Shown here: in pieces, positions 27,883 to 38,820 of the stretch
How positions within the stretch are numbered: position 1 is the stretch's first letter
How the letters are laid out: every line of letters starts with the position of its first letter
Made by a program: the position numbers and the translations under genes
Assembly (NCBI RefSeq): GCF_000308515.1
Contig: NZ_BAFV01000039.1
Location: forward strand, 248,001-312,000
DNA length: 64,000 nt
Direction of reading: 5' to 3'
DNA from: Nocardia carnea NBRC 14403
GTDB taxonomy: Bacteria > Actinomycetota > Actinomycetes > Mycobacteriales > Mycobacteriaceae
The notes under the pieces: generated by a model
Databases searched by the model: none
Told to the model about the DNA's origin: nothing
The model's input: only the letters and a program-made list of their open reading frames with translations

Positions 27883-29421
27883 TCACATATGCATCCATTC
27901 CGGCCATACGCGCGACCACGCGACCCGCGGCTCAGCGCATTTCCACACCGTGACGTCCTTGGTGTTGTCGAGGAAACCGAGCCGCGTATCGACGCGGCCC
28001 AGCGGCTCCAGTACGGCGAACTGTGCCCGCAGCCGCTCGGGATCGCCGCCCACGCAGACCATGGTGGTCGCGGTTTCCGGCGGCGCGCCGAAGTAGCCGA
28101 ATCCGCGGGCGGGGCTGTGGACGGGCGGCAGCCGGTCGGCCGCCAGCTGGTCGAGCGCACCCGCCTGCCAATAGCTGCCGGTGATCACGGCGGACTGCTC
28201 ACGTTCGCGAGGTGGTAGTGATTCATAGGCCGCGACCACACGGGCGGCCAGCTCCGGCCAGCCGAACTCGCCGTAGAGACCGATCTGCATCGCGGCCGCG
28301 GCCTCGCTCTCCGGCGCCGGAATATCCGCGGCCGGCCGCCACGGCGTGGAGTCCAGGACCACCAGCACGGAGACGGCGGTCAGCACTGCCCCGGACCCGA
28401 GGAGCAGGCGCCGGCGCAGCGGCGACGACGCCCGGCGAACCAGCTCCGTGGCCGCCACCGCGCCCGCCGCGAACATCGCGGCATACATTCCGGCCACGTA
28501 GTACATCCGGCCGCCGGTGACCATGAAGATCACGACGAGCAGGACCGTGGTGATGCCCAGGAAGCGGTACGGCCGCAGCCCCGGGTGCCGCAGCAGGGAC
28601 CAGACTCCGTAGCACAGCAGCACCGCGCCCAGCGCCCCCGCGACCAGCACCGCCAAGGGAACGAACCCCACCATGCCGCCCGTGTACTGCTGTTCCTCGC
28701 GCACCGCGGCGGTCAGGGCGAGCTGCGGCCAGCCGTGCTCGGCCTGCCACACCAGTGCCGGCACGGAAACGAGCACAGTAATCACCCCGCCCACCCAGAG
28801 CAGCGGCCGGCGGAGCAGCTCGCGGGGCCCCACAGCGAGGACTCCGACGGCCAGCGCCAGCCAGAAGAACGGAATGAGCCATTTGACCTGCATATCTATG
28901 GACGTCACGGCGGCAGCGGCCAGCAGCAGAGCGTCACGCCTGGTCCGTACCCAGCGCACGACCAGCCAGGTGATCAGCACCCACAGAGCCGTGTCGAGGG
29001 CATTGGTGGACAGATTCTTCGCCTGCAGCAGCAGAAACGGCGAGGTGGCGTAGGCGACGGCGGTGAGGACCTGGGCGCCGCGTCCGCCACCGAATTCGCG
29101 GGCAATCTGCGCGCTCACCACAACGGCGACGACGGCGAGCACGATCGCCGGTAACCGCAGCGCCACCAGAGAACCCGGCGCGAGTCCGTCCATCAGCCAG
29201 GCGAGGACGGGCAGCACCGGTCCCTGATCGGCATAACCGAAGGACAATCGCCGACCGGCCGCCAGGAAGTACAGTTCGTCACCGAAATAGCCGTAGCGGG
29301 TTGCCGAGAACAACAGAACGAGCGCCGATACGGCGCCCACACCGAGCACCGGCGCCGTGGCGAATGCGGGCAGGGCCGCGGTCTCGCGACGGGGCGGGCC
29401 TGCCATGCGGGTGGTGGTCAC
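27883..29421 (-). CDS. GT39-type (ArnT/PMT-like) membrane glycosyltransferase
   Basis: Integral membrane GT-C-fold glycosyltransferase of 512 aa. The first external loop has the Asp-Glu motif in YGYFGDELYFLAAGRRL, and a second aspartate in SFGYADQGP. About ten transmembrane helices span residues 25-360, and a soluble C-terminal domain of about 130 residues follows. Such enzymes use polyprenyl-phosphate sugars on the outer membrane face to modify lipids or proteins; the acceptor is unknown. The GTG start has CAGGAG 5 nt upstream. It is 206 nt downstream of mpa, with a possible terminator between. Confidence 0.82.
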   Translation of the reverse strand: MTTTRMAGPPRRETAALPAFATAPVLGVGAVSALVLLFSATRYGYFGDELYFLAAGRRLSFGYADQGPVLPVLAWLMDGLAPGSLVALRLPAIVLAVVAVVVSAQIAREFGGGRGAQVLTAVAYATSPFLLLQAKNLSTNALDTALWVLITWLVVRWVRTRRDALLLAAAAVTSIDMQVKWLIPFFWLALAVGVLAVGPRELLRRPLLWVGGVITVLVSVPALVWQAEHGWPQLALTAAVREEQQYTGGMVGFVPLAVLVAGALGAVLLCYGVWSLLRHPGLRPYRFLGITTVLLVVIFMVTGGRMYYVAGMYAAMFAAGAVAATELVRRASSPLRRRLLLGSGAVLTAVSVLVVLDSTPWRPAADIPAPESEAAAAMQIGLYGEFGWPELAARVVAAYESLPPREREQSAVITGSYWQAGALDQLAADRLPPVHSPARGFGYFGAPPETATTMVCVGGDPERLRAQFAVLEPLGRVDTRLGFLDNTKDVTVWKCAEPRVAWSRVWPEWMHM

Positions 29422-29585
29422 GAAATCTCCTGATGGTGGGCGCCTGTCCCTCGGAACATATCCGTGCCACCAGGTCCCTGCCGTCCACCTCCGGAACGAC
29501 CCGGGGTCGGGTATCGGGGGTCGCGATATCCACCCACAGGACTATCGCCCGGGGTACCGGACCGGCCTGGGCCGCAAACGAATCA

Positions 29586-29612
29586 GGACCGCGCCCCAGC
29601 GGAGCGCGGCCC
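29586..29612 (-). terminator. Candidate hairpin terminator after mpa
   Basis: A 9-bp GC-rich stem with one mismatch (29586-29594 with 29604-29612) and a 9-base loop lies 15 nt beyond the mpa stop. No T-run follows. Confidence 0.4.
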
Positions 29613-29626
29613 TGACAGCAGTGCCT

Positions 29627-31387
29627 TTACAGGTACTGGCCGGTGTTGGATTCGGTATCGATCGCCCGGCTGGCGCTGGCGTTCTTGCCGGTGACCAGCG
29701 TGCGGATGTAAACGATCCGTTCGCCCTTCTTACCCGAGATACGGGCCCAGTCATCGGGATTCGTGGTGTTGGGCAGGTCCTCGTTCTCGGAGAACTCGTC
29801 CACGATCGAATCGTAGAGATGCTGAATCCGCAGACCCGGATTGCCGGTGTCCAGAACCGATTTGATGGCGTACTTCTTGGACCGGTCCACGATGTTCTGG
29901 ATCATGGCGCCGGAGTTGAAGTCCTTGAAGTACAGGACCTCCTTGTCACCGTTGGCGTAGGTGACCTCCAGGAAGCGGTTGTCCTCGCTCTCGGCGTACA
30001 TCCGGTCCACCACCCGCTCGATCATCGCGCGGATGCAGGCCACCTTGTCGCCGTTGAACTCGGCCAGATCGTCGGCGTGCAGCGGCAGGAACTCGGTGAG
30101 GTACTTCGAGAAGATGTCCTGCGCGGATTCGGCATCCGGGCGCTCGATCTTGATCTTCACGTCCAGGCGGCCGGGCCGCAGGATCGCGGGGTCGATCATA
30201 TCCTCGCGGTTGGAGGCGCCGATGACGATGACGTTCTCCAGCCCTTCCACACCGTCGATCTCACTGAGCAACTGGGGCACCACGGTGGTCTCCACATCGG
30301 AGGAGACACCGGACCCGCGAGTCCGGAAGATCGAGTCCATCTCGTCGAAGAACACGATCACCGGCGTGCCCTCGGAGGCCTTCTCCCGGGCCCGCTGGAA
30401 GATGATCCGGATATGGCGCTCGGTTTCACCGACGAACTTGTTCAGCAGTTCGGGGCCCTTGATGTTCAGGAAGTAGGACTTCGCTTCCTTGGCATCCTCG
30501 CCCCGCGCCTCGGCGATCTTCTTGGCCAGTGAATTGGCCACCGCCTTGGCGATCAGCGTTTTACCGCAGCCGGGCGGGCCGTAGAGCAGGACGCCCTTGG
30601 GCGGCCGCAATGCGTACTCGCGGAACAGGTCCTTGTGCAGGAACGGCAGCTCCACGGCATCGCGGATCTGCTCGATCTGCCGGCCCAGGCCGCCAATATC
30701 GTGGTAGCCGACATCGGGCACCTCTTCGAGGACCAGATCCTCGACCTCGGCCTTGGGGATGCGCTCGAACGCGAACCCGGCCTTGGTATCGACCAGCAGG
30801 GAATCCCCCGGCCGCAGCTTGCGGATCGGGGAATCCGGATCGTCCAGATCGTCGGCCTCGGCGAGTTTGGACAGCGGACCGGACAGCCACACCACCCGCT
30901 CCTCATCGGCATGCCCGACGACCAGGGCACGGCGGCCCCCGTCGAGGACTTCGCGCAGGCTGCCGATCTCACCGATGGAATCGAACGTGCCCGCCTCCAC
31001 CACCGTCAGCGCCTCGTTCAGGCGGACGGTCTGGCCGTAGGCGAGAGTGGACGTATCGATGTTCGGCGAGCACGTCAGGCGCATCTTGCGGCCGGAGGTG
31101 AATACGTCGACGGTCTGATCCTCGTAGACACCGATCAGAATCCCGTAACCGCTGGGCGGCTGACCGAGCCGGTCGACCTCCTCACGCAACGCGACGAGTT
31201 GCTGCCGCGCTTCCTTCAGGGTATCCATCAGTTTGGTGTTGCGAATGGTCAGCGAATCGATACGGGCTTCCAATTCCCGTGAGCGATCCGGTGAGTCGGC
31301 GAGTTGCCTCCGGAGTGCAGCCGCTTCGGCGCGTACTGCCTCGAGTTCTCTCCAGGCCGCCGAATCCGAATTCTCGATGGGGCTCAT
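29627..31387 (-). CDS. mpa: Mycobacterial-type proteasome AAA+ ATPase Mpa (ARC)
   Basis: Hexameric unfoldase that recognises Pup and feeds tagged proteins to PrcAB, 586 aa. Order: N-terminal coiled coil (about 12-75, [19 protein letters not shown] and [15 protein letters not shown]) that binds Pup, two OB-fold domains (about 76-220), then the AAA+ module with Walker A GPPGCGKT at 270-277 and Walker B VIVFFDE at 343-349. The C-terminus GQYL is the motif that docks into PrcA. The ATG at 31387 is chosen because GGAGGAG lies 8 nt upstream. It lies about 12 kb from prcAB, as in mycobacteria. Confidence 0.96.
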   Translation of the reverse strand: MSPIENSDSAAWRELEAVRAEAAALRRQLADSPDRSRELEARIDSLTIRNTKLMDTLKEARQQLVALREEVDRLGQPPSGYGILIGVYEDQTVDVFTSGRKMRLTCSPNIDTSTLAYGQTVRLNEALTVVEAGTFDSIGEIGSLREVLDGGRRALVVGHADEERVVWLSGPLSKLAEADDLDDPDSPIRKLRPGDSLLVDTKAGFAFERIPKAEVEDLVLEEVPDVGYHDIGGLGRQIEQIRDAVELPFLHKDLFREYALRPPKGVLLYGPPGCGKTLIAKAVANSLAKKIAEARGEDAKEAKSYFLNIKGPELLNKFVGETERHIRIIFQRAREKASEGTPVIVFFDEMDSIFRTRGSGVSSDVETTVVPQLLSEIDGVEGLENVIVIGASNREDMIDPAILRPGRLDVKIKIERPDAESAQDIFSKYLTEFLPLHADDLAEFNGDKVACIRAMIERVVDRMYAESEDNRFLEVTYANGDKEVLYFKDFNSGAMIQNIVDRSKKYAIKSVLDTGNPGLRIQHLYDSIVDEFSENEDLPNTTNPDDWARISGKKGERIVYIRTLVTGKNASASRAIDTESNTGQYL

Positions 31388-31504
31388 GTGCTGCTCCTCC
31401 CAGTCCCGGTCTATCAACGCTACCGGGCGCGACCCGTTTGCGCTGTCCGACATGATTTCGTGGTGATCACATCTGGCCCGCGACCATCATGCTGGTCAGA
31501 CCAT

Positions 31505-31520
31505 GTTAGCCTGCCCTAAC
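31505..31520. promoter_or_regulatory. Candidate IdeR/DmdR-type iron box upstream of the lipoprotein gene
   Basis: Read on the minus strand, TTAGGGCAGGCTAAC matches 13 of the first 15 positions of the actinobacterial iron box TTAGGTTAGGCTAACCTAA. It lies about 48 bp before the lipoprotein ATG and 118 bp before the mpa ATG, so it could act on either divergent gene. The remaining four bases of the consensus do not match. Confidence 0.4.
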
Positions 31521-31567
31521 CCTCGACCGGTGGGGTTCCCCACCGACTAGCCGAAAGGTTGCCAGCT

Positions 31568-32110
31568 ATGCACCTTCCCGCACGGACACCGAGGCTGTTC
31601 CGCATCGCGGCGGCGACAGCCGCGGCCGTTGCACTGGCGCTGGGATCGACTGCCTGTGGATCCGATGACGACACCGGCACCACTGCAACCTCCAGCGTCG
31701 CGGTCACCACCAGCGCGTCGGCGCATGATCACGGCGACGACCCCGAGCACGGCGATTCCGCGGACGCACCCACCGCGCAGAGCCTACAGTCCATCCTCGA
31801 ACAGATCACAAATCCGGACGTCACCGTGGACGAGAAGGTGAACCTCATCGTCGACGGCGAGAACAGGCGCGGCCTGCTCGAGCAGCTCAACGCCGCCCTG
31901 CAGAACTACCGCGGGCTCAGCTACACCGTCACCGATATCACCGTCGAGGGCGATACGGCCACCGGCCAGACCACCATCACCAGCCCGCGGGGCGGTAGCG
32001 CGCCGCCGGCGCCGGTCACCTGGGAGGAAGACGACGGCGCCTGGAAGTTGTCCGACGACGGGGCCTGCCTGCTGCTCGGCTTCGCACAGATTCCCTGCGC
32101 TCCGGCGTAA
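31568..32110 (+). CDS. Putative lipoprotein (LppK-like position)
   Basis: Exported protein of 180 aa. The signal peptide (RIAAATAAAVALALGSTAC) ends in the lipobox-like STAC, so Cys would be lipidated. After a Thr/Ser linker comes a His/Asp-rich stretch (SAHDHGDDPEHGDS) that could hold metal. The C-terminal domain (about 70-180) looks like the low-molecular-weight antigen MTB12-type fold, with LSYTVTDITVEGDTATGQTT. It sits where M. tuberculosis has lppK. I start at the ATG at 31568; a TTG 9 nt upstream is also possible. A strong terminator follows. Confidence 0.8.
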   Translation: MHLPARTPRLFRIAAATAAAVALALGSTACGSDDDTGTTATSSVAVTTSASAHDHGDDPEHGDSADAPTAQSLQSILEQITNPDVTVDEKVNLIVDGENRRGLLEQLNAALQNYRGLSYTVTDITVEGDTATGQTTITSPRGGSAPPAPVTWEEDDGAWKLSDDGACLLLGFAQIPCAPA

Positions 32111-32123
32111 CCCTTGCAACGAG

Positions 32124-32162
32124 GCGGGTCGCGGTGGAACTCCACCGCGACCCGCTCGTTTT
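32124..32162 (+). terminator. Intrinsic terminator after the lipoprotein gene
   Basis: Perfect 15-bp stem (32124-32138 with 32141-32155) of GC-rich sequence, followed by TCG and four Ts (32159-32162). It lies 14 nt after the stop codon and 20 nt before the convergent trmI stop. Confidence 0.9.
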
Positions 32163-32181
32163 CACACCGCCTTGGTGCCGC

Positions 32182-33985
<1,804 letters not shown>

Positions 33986-34049
33986 GTCCTTTCGGTGCCG
34001 CTGCCCCCGGTCCGGCAGCCGATGCCGGGCCGGGGACGGCGCCGAAAAC

Positions 34050-34901
34050 TCAGAAGGCGCGGCAGGAACGGATATCGGTGGCGAGGATGGCGCGGGCGCC
34101 GATATCGGCCAGCCGGTCCATCAGTTCGTTGCCCTGTTTGCGGGGTACCAGGGCACGCACCGCCACCCAGCCCTCGTCGGCCAAGGGCGCCACGGTGGGC
34201 GATTCCAAGCCGGGGGTGATCTGCGCGGCGCGTTCGAGCAGCCCCTTCGGGCAGTCGTAGTCCAGCATCAGATACTGCTGGGCGAACACCACACCCTTGA
34301 CCCGGGCAATCAACTGGTTACGCGCCCGGTCGTCCCGGTCGGCTTCGGCCTGTTCGATGAGCACCGCTTCGGAATCACACAGCGACTCCCCGAATGCCAC
34401 CAGGTTGTGCTGGCGCAGGGTCCGCCCGGAACCCACCACATCGGCGATGGCATCGGCGACACCGAGCTGGATCGAGATCTCGACCGCACCGTCGAGCCGG
34501 ATCACTTCCGCCTCGATTCCGTGCCGGGCCAGATCGGCCAGCACCAGATTCGGGTAGGAGGTAGCGATCCGCTTGTCCTGCAGATCCTGCACCGTCCAGT
34601 CGCGTCCCTGCGGGGCGGCATAGCGGAAGGTGGAGCCGCCGAATCCCAGCGAGAGACGTTCGGATACCGGCGCACCGGAGTCCAGGGCGAGATCGCGGCC
34701 GGTGATGCCGAGATCCAGTTCCCCGGATCCGACGTAGATGGCGATGTCCTTGGGCCGCAGGAAGAAGAATTCCACCTGGTTGGCGGGGTCGAGGACGGTG
34801 AGGTCACGCGAATCGGTGCGTTTGCGGTAACCGGCCTCGGTGAGGATGGCGACGGCCGATTCGGAGAGCGCACCCTTGTTGGGTACTGCGACGCGCAGCA
34901 T
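34050..34901 (-). CDS. hisG: ATP phosphoribosyltransferase (long form) HisG
   Basis: First enzyme of histidine biosynthesis, condensing ATP and PRPP. At 283 aa it is the long, hexameric form: catalytic domains ([44 protein letters not shown] as PRPP-binding loop) and a C-terminal regulatory ACT-like domain (from about 205, [19 protein letters not shown]) that binds histidine for feedback inhibition. GAAAGGACC precedes the ATG. It lies 40 nt downstream of hisE, probably in the same transcript. Confidence 0.96.
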   Translation of the reverse strand: MLRVAVPNKGALSESAVAILTEAGYRKRTDSRDLTVLDPANQVEFFFLRPKDIAIYVGSGELDLGITGRDLALDSGAPVSERLSLGFGGSTFRYAAPQGRDWTVQDLQDKRIATSYPNLVLADLARHGIEAEVIRLDGAVEISIQLGVADAIADVVGSGRTLRQHNLVAFGESLCDSEAVLIEQAEADRDDRARNQLIARVKGVVFAQQYLMLDYDCPKGLLERAAQITPGLESPTVAPLADEGWVAVRALVPRKQGNELMDRLADIGARAILATDIRSCRAF

Positions 34902-34941
34902 GATGGCAGGTCCTTTCGGTTTCGGGGAACGGTCGGGGCGT

Positions 34942-35205
34942 CTACAGATGTCGGTAGACGTCCTCCAGCCGCAGCCCGCGGCCCACCATCAGGACCTGCA
35001 CCCAGTACAGGAGCTGCGATATCTCCTCGGCGAGCGCCTCGTCGCCCTCGTGTTCGGCGGCCAGCCACACCTCACCGGCCTCCTCCAGCACCTTCTTGCC
35101 CTGGGTATGGACGCCCGCGTCCAGTGCGGCGACGGTACCCGACCCGGCGGGACGGGTGGCTGCGCGATCCTGGAGCTCGGCGAACAGGGCCTCGAAAGTC
35201 TTCAC
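34942..35205 (-). CDS. hisE: Phosphoribosyl-ATP pyrophosphatase HisE
   Basis: Second step of histidine biosynthesis, hydrolysing phosphoribosyl-ATP to phosphoribosyl-AMP, 87 aa. The MazG-like all-helical fold has the metal-binding acidic residues in [13 protein letters not shown] and [13 protein letters not shown]. The start is a GTG. Stand-alone HisE (not fused to HisI) followed by hisG is the usual actinobacterial arrangement. Confidence 0.95.
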   Translation of the reverse strand: MKTFEALFAELQDRAATRPAGSGTVAALDAGVHTQGKKVLEEAGEVWLAAEHEGDEALAEEISQLLYWVQVLMVGRGLRLEDVYRHL

Positions 35206-35378
35206 GGCAGGTCATTGTTTCAGACCACCCCCGCACGCTTGTCCCCGACTGCACACCGCTGTGCCGTAGCCCTCATCCGGCCGCCTCCGGAGCTCTCCGT
35301 ACCCCGCCCCGGACTGCCACCGCCGGGCCGGACCCACGTCATCGGTACTGTGAGGATCCGAGGAGGTGGTCACCGACT

Positions 35379-36029
35379 GTGGACGAGAACATAGCGCAGG
35401 CCCGGCAAGAGCGCCGGCACCTGATCGTGACCGCTGCGTCCGGATTGTTCGCCGCGTGCGGCTACCGAGCGGCGAGTATGGACGAGATCGCCTGCCGGGC
35501 GGGGGTCAGCAAACCGGTCCTGTACAACTCCTTCACCAGCAAGTTGGAGCTCTACCTGGCGGTTCTGCACGAGGCGCTGCGGGTGCTGGGGGAAACGCTC
35601 GCGACGGCGCTCGCGCCTGCTCAGGGCATGCGATCGATCGTATCGGCGACGGTGGCCGCGATATTCGATTTCGCCGACACCCATCCACGCAGCGCCGCCC
35701 TGCTGGCCGGTGCCGCGGTGGTCGACGAGCCGTCGGCGCAGCGGGTGGCCCACCAGGCCACGACGATCTGCACCGATACCCTCCTGCAGGCCCTGGCACC
35801 CTATCCGCCGGCGCAGGCCGAACGGGGCTGGCTGATCACGGCGGAAGTGGTCGCGATCGCTCAGTCCTGTGCGCGGCACTGGGTTCTCACCGGAAAGCCG
35901 CTCCCCCGGCACGAGGCCGTCGCCACGACCGCGGGCCTGTGCTGGACCGGCCTGTCCGGTATCCAGCAGGCGCCGAAAAACCCGGAGCCCACCGAGACGA
36001 GTCGGCCGGCGTCCGACGCGCGGATGTAG
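35379..36029 (+). CDS. TetR family transcriptional regulator
   Basis: Regulator of 216 aa. HTH region: ASGLFAACGYRAASMDEIACRAGVSKPVLYNSFTSKLEL, a clear TetR_N. The C-terminal domain is unclassified. The start is the GTG at 35379, with GAGGAGGT 11 nt upstream. A longer open frame upstream on the same strand is antisense to hisG/hisE and ignored. It is divergent from hisE and convergent with the acyltransferase cassette at 36.1-39.7 kb, which it might regulate, although the cassette promoter lies nearly 4 kb away. Confidence 0.85.
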   Translation: MDENIAQARQERRHLIVTAASGLFAACGYRAASMDEIACRAGVSKPVLYNSFTSKLELYLAVLHEALRVLGETLATALAPAQGMRSIVSATVAAIFDFADTHPRSAALLAGAAVVDEPSAQRVAHQATTICTDTLLQALAPYPPAQAERGWLITAEVVAIAQSCARHWVLTGKPLPRHEAVATTAGLCWTGLSGIQQAPKNPEPTETSRPASDARM

Positions 36030-36038
36030 CGGCTGGGT

Positions 36039-36064
36039 GCCCGGACGGCAGGAGCCGTCCGGGC
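36039..36064. terminator. Bidirectional hairpin terminator between TetR and acyltransferase genes
   Basis: Perfect 10-bp stem GCCCGGACGG (36039-36048) with CCGTCCGGGC (36055-36064) and a 6-base loop. It begins 10 nt after the TetR stop and ends 16 nt before the convergent stop, so it can serve both. Confidence 0.75.
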
Positions 36065-36079
36065 CTGGGCCGGCGCGGT

Positions 36080-37894
36080 CTACTGCTCGGCGAGCAACTC
36101 CTCCAGTTCGGCGACCGCGGTGCGGAGGTGGTCGGCGAAGGCGTGCATCTCGCCGGCCACCGCGGCCGGGGTGGCCAGGTAGAGGTTCCACCGGTCCGGG
36201 AGCAGGACGTAGGCGATACCGATGCACTTCGGGCTGGTGGACCCGAAGCCGAAGTACCGGATGTTCACCGACGGTGCCGAACTGGTGCTGAGGTAGTCGT
36301 CGCGCATGATCGTCCAGCCGGGGCTGGTATACAGCGGGATGGGATCGGTGACGCCGAGTTCGGTGCCGCGGCGCCGCTGGATCCATTCGAGTTCCCACAG
36401 ATGCTGTTCCGGCGCTTCACCGGACTGGCACTGTTTGGCCCGGGCCACATGCGCGCCGGCGGCGGCGCGGGCGGCGGCGAGTTTCGCGGCGGTATCGGCG
36501 GCGGGATCCTGCATGGTGTCGACGAAGGCGATCATCTCCGGGGTGATCACCCGCATCGCCTCGGTCCGGCCGTTGCGGTACTGCCGGGTCGCGATGGATT
36601 CGTAGGTGGCGCCGGTGAGACCTTTGCTGCGGCGGTGGGCCAGCTGATAGCTCAGCTGCGCGAAGGCGTCGGGCGAGATGCCGAGCTGTTTGGCACGGGC
36701 CGTGCCGAAATCGTTGAAGGACACCGTGGTGGTGGCGTTATCGGCGGCGTACCGGGCGAAGGCCGCACCGGCGGCGGTCACCGCGGCGCGCTGCTCATCG
36801 GTGAGCCGGAATTCGATCTGTTCGACCGGCGGCAGCCCCTGGTCCCGTGCCCCGGATCGTTCCGTATGCCCGGTCACCGGTGTTTCCAGCAGCGCGTCGA
36901 CGAAGGACAGCACGGTCGTCCCGTCCAGCCCGCAGTGCTCGATATTGATCCCGGTCTGGCCGTCGGCGAACACGATGAACGACACCGATTTGTCGAACCA
37001 GCGGTTGGCGCTGTCACCGTGCAAGAGGGTGTCACTGGCGTGCAGTTCGTCGCGGGGCGCGAAATCCTCGAGGCAGACGCAGAACAGCGCCGTTTCGACG
37101 GTATCCAGCGCGGCGGCGTTGTGTGGATCGGTGAGCAGTTCGGCGCGGGCGTGCGCCCAGTCGGCCCGGGCCGCGGTGGTCAGATGTCCCACCGACGTCC
37201 CGGCGGGCGCAGGTTCGGTCGCGGATTTGAGGATGGCGCACAGACCGCCGAGCAGATCCTCGTAGGCGTACGGGTCGCCGTCGGCGCCGAGCACATCCAG
37301 CCGGAACATATTGCCGCGGTGCAGTACCAGGATGTGGCGGGCGTCGGACGGACCCGGCCACTCCTCGGTGTAGGGCACGCGCACGGTGTCCTGTTCGGCG
37401 CCGGGGATCCGGGTTTCGGAGAACAGGTACTTGTTCTGCCACATCGACAACCGCTGCCCGCGCTGGGTGACCGGCGGGATTTCTTCCCGGTCCAGGGCCA
37501 GTTTGTAGTCGACGGCCGCCGCGACCAGCGCCGCGGCACGGTCCGCCTGCCCCGCCGCGGTGGAGGCGGCCAGCGCGGTATCGTCGCGGAACAGGAAGAA
37601 GAAGTTGGCGTTCAGCGCGATCCGGTCGCGCCGCCCCAGGTAGCGCGACGGCCAGAACCGGTCCAGCCAACTGCCGACGCCGGGGGTTTCGTCGTATTCA
37701 CGCAGGGCCGCGTGCAGGGTCCGGCCGGCGCCGTCGGGCCGCAGCAGATCGGCCACGGCGTTCTCGGTGGCCGCCAGTTCCTCGGCGGTCAGCAGGGGCG
37801 TACACCACTGCACGAAGCGGGCGCAGCTGTCCTCCAGGGTGGGCAGCGGGACCCTGGGCAGTTGGTCTTCGGCGGCAAAGGTGCGTTCGGTCAA
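36080..37894 (-). CDS. Choline/carnitine O-acyltransferase family protein
   Basis: CoA-dependent O-acyltransferase-like protein of 604 aa, the full length of the eukaryotic carnitine acyltransferase fold and uncommon in bacteria. The catalytic His320 lies in GINIEHCGLDGT, matching the EHxxxDG-type motif (usually EHS; here EHC). The YESIATRQYRNGRTEAMR block (431-448) and the STS motif (LSTSS, 536-538) that contact the carboxylate and substrate are present. Start is a TTG with GGAGAG 5 nt upstream. It is the last of three genes in a cassette, 71 nt after the methyltransferase stop. The acceptor alcohol is unknown; carnitine itself is not established. Confidence 0.82.
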   Translation of the reverse strand: MTERTFAAEDQLPRVPLPTLEDSCARFVQWCTPLLTAEELAATENAVADLLRPDGAGRTLHAALREYDETPGVGSWLDRFWPSRYLGRRDRIALNANFFFLFRDDTALAASTAAGQADRAAALVAAAVDYKLALDREEIPPVTQRGQRLSMWQNKYLFSETRIPGAEQDTVRVPYTEEWPGPSDARHILVLHRGNMFRLDVLGADGDPYAYEDLLGGLCAILKSATEPAPAGTSVGHLTTAARADWAHARAELLTDPHNAAALDTVETALFCVCLEDFAPRDELHASDTLLHGDSANRWFDKSVSFIVFADGQTGINIEHCGLDGTTVLSFVDALLETPVTGHTERSGARDQGLPPVEQIEFRLTDEQRAAVTAAGAAFARYAADNATTTVSFNDFGTARAKQLGISPDAFAQLSYQLAHRRSKGLTGATYESIATRQYRNGRTEAMRVITPEMIAFVDTMQDPAADTAAKLAAARAAAGAHVARAKQCQSGEAPEQHLWELEWIQRRRGTELGVTDPIPLYTSPGWTIMRDDYLSTSSAPSVNIRYFGFGSTSPKCIGIAYVLLPDRWNLYLATPAAVAGEMHAFADHLRTAVAELEELLAEQ

Positions 37895-37965
37895 GTCGTC
37901 TCTCCGGTTCGGGTCGGTGCTGCTCGACGGTCGGGCTGGTCCCGGTGTCGCACGGTTTCGTCGTA

Positions 37966-38820
37966 TTACGAAACCGGCCGGGACACATAGAGATTGGCAT
38001 ACAGCCGGCCTTCGGACTCCAGGCCGGTGGGGTCGATGCCGTTGGTGCTGAGGGTGTCCAGTACCTGCTCGCGTTCGGTGTCGGAGGCGAATCTGCGCTG
38101 GGCGAACTCGCCCGGCATCCGCCGGGTGCGATATCCGAGGGCGTCCAGTTCCGCCTCGACCGGACCGAAACCGTACATGCGCAGGACGAAGTGTGCCATC
38201 CAGGGGCGGCGGTCCGGGTCGGCGGTCGCTATCCGGACGAGTGTCTTCTCCGTGACATAGCCGATACAGCCGGTGGATATCACCAGTTCGGCCGTGGCGA
38301 GGATCGCGCGTTGCTCGTCGGTGGGGTCGGCGGACTCCAGGTCGGCGTGCACGACGCTGTCCAGCAGCCCGGCCGCCCGGGCGTAGTCCAGGGCCGGCGC
38401 GGAGGCGTCCATTCCGAGGAACCGGACGCCGGGCAGGGCGGTGGCGTCGCGGACACGGTCACGATCGCGGGCGATGAGATCACCGGTCCCGAGCACCGAT
38501 TCGGTATAGGAGCCGGCCAGCTCGGCGAGGCTCATATCCAGGCGGAGCAGGGCGGCGTTCACACCGTAGGAACATCCGATGTCCAGCACCGTGGGGGCAG
38601 ACCCGGCCACCGCCTGATACTCCGCGATCTGCTCACGCAGATACGGTTTGGCCAGTTCCGGTATCCGATAACCCAGTTCGGACATGCGTGCGTAGTAGTC
38701 GCGGGGGTCGGGCCTCGAGTAGATATCGTCGAAGGATGCTTTCCCGGTGGTGTGCAACGGCACTGGCACGTTGTGTTCCTCTCGGTAGGGCGGTACCCAC
38801 TCGATCGGGTCCCTGATCAA
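37966..38820 (-). CDS. Class I SAM-dependent methyltransferase
   Basis: Methyltransferase of 284 aa. Motif I is TVLDIGCSYGVNAAL at 77-90, with an acidic residue at the end of the next strand (GMDASAPAL). The N-terminal 60 residues carry many Tyr, Pro and Arg (DPRDYYARMSELGYRIPELAKPYL) and may form a lid. The start is a TTG overlapping the stop of the upstream dioxygenase (TTGA), so the two are translationally coupled. Substrate unknown; the partner genes suggest a small hydroxylated metabolite. Confidence 0.8.
   Translation of the reverse strand: MIRDPIEWVPPYREEHNVPVPLHTTGKASFDDIYSRPDPRDYYARMSELGYRIPELAKPYLREQIAEYQAVAGSAPTVLDIGCSYGVNAALLRLDMSLAELAGSYTESVLGTGDLIARDRDRVRDATALPGVRFLGMDASAPALDYARAAGLLDSVVHADLESADPTDEQRAILATAELVISTGCIGYVTEKTLVRIATADPDRRPWMAHFVLRMYGFGPVEAELDALGYRTRRMPGEFAQRRFASDTEREQVLDTLSTNGIDPTGLESEGRLYANLYVSRPVS

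Noticed and set aside
35366..37990. Long plus-strand frame opposite the acyltransferase gene and out of frame with the TetR gene
   Set aside because: Low-complexity Gly/Arg/Val composition, overlaps two well-supported genes, and no family similarity.
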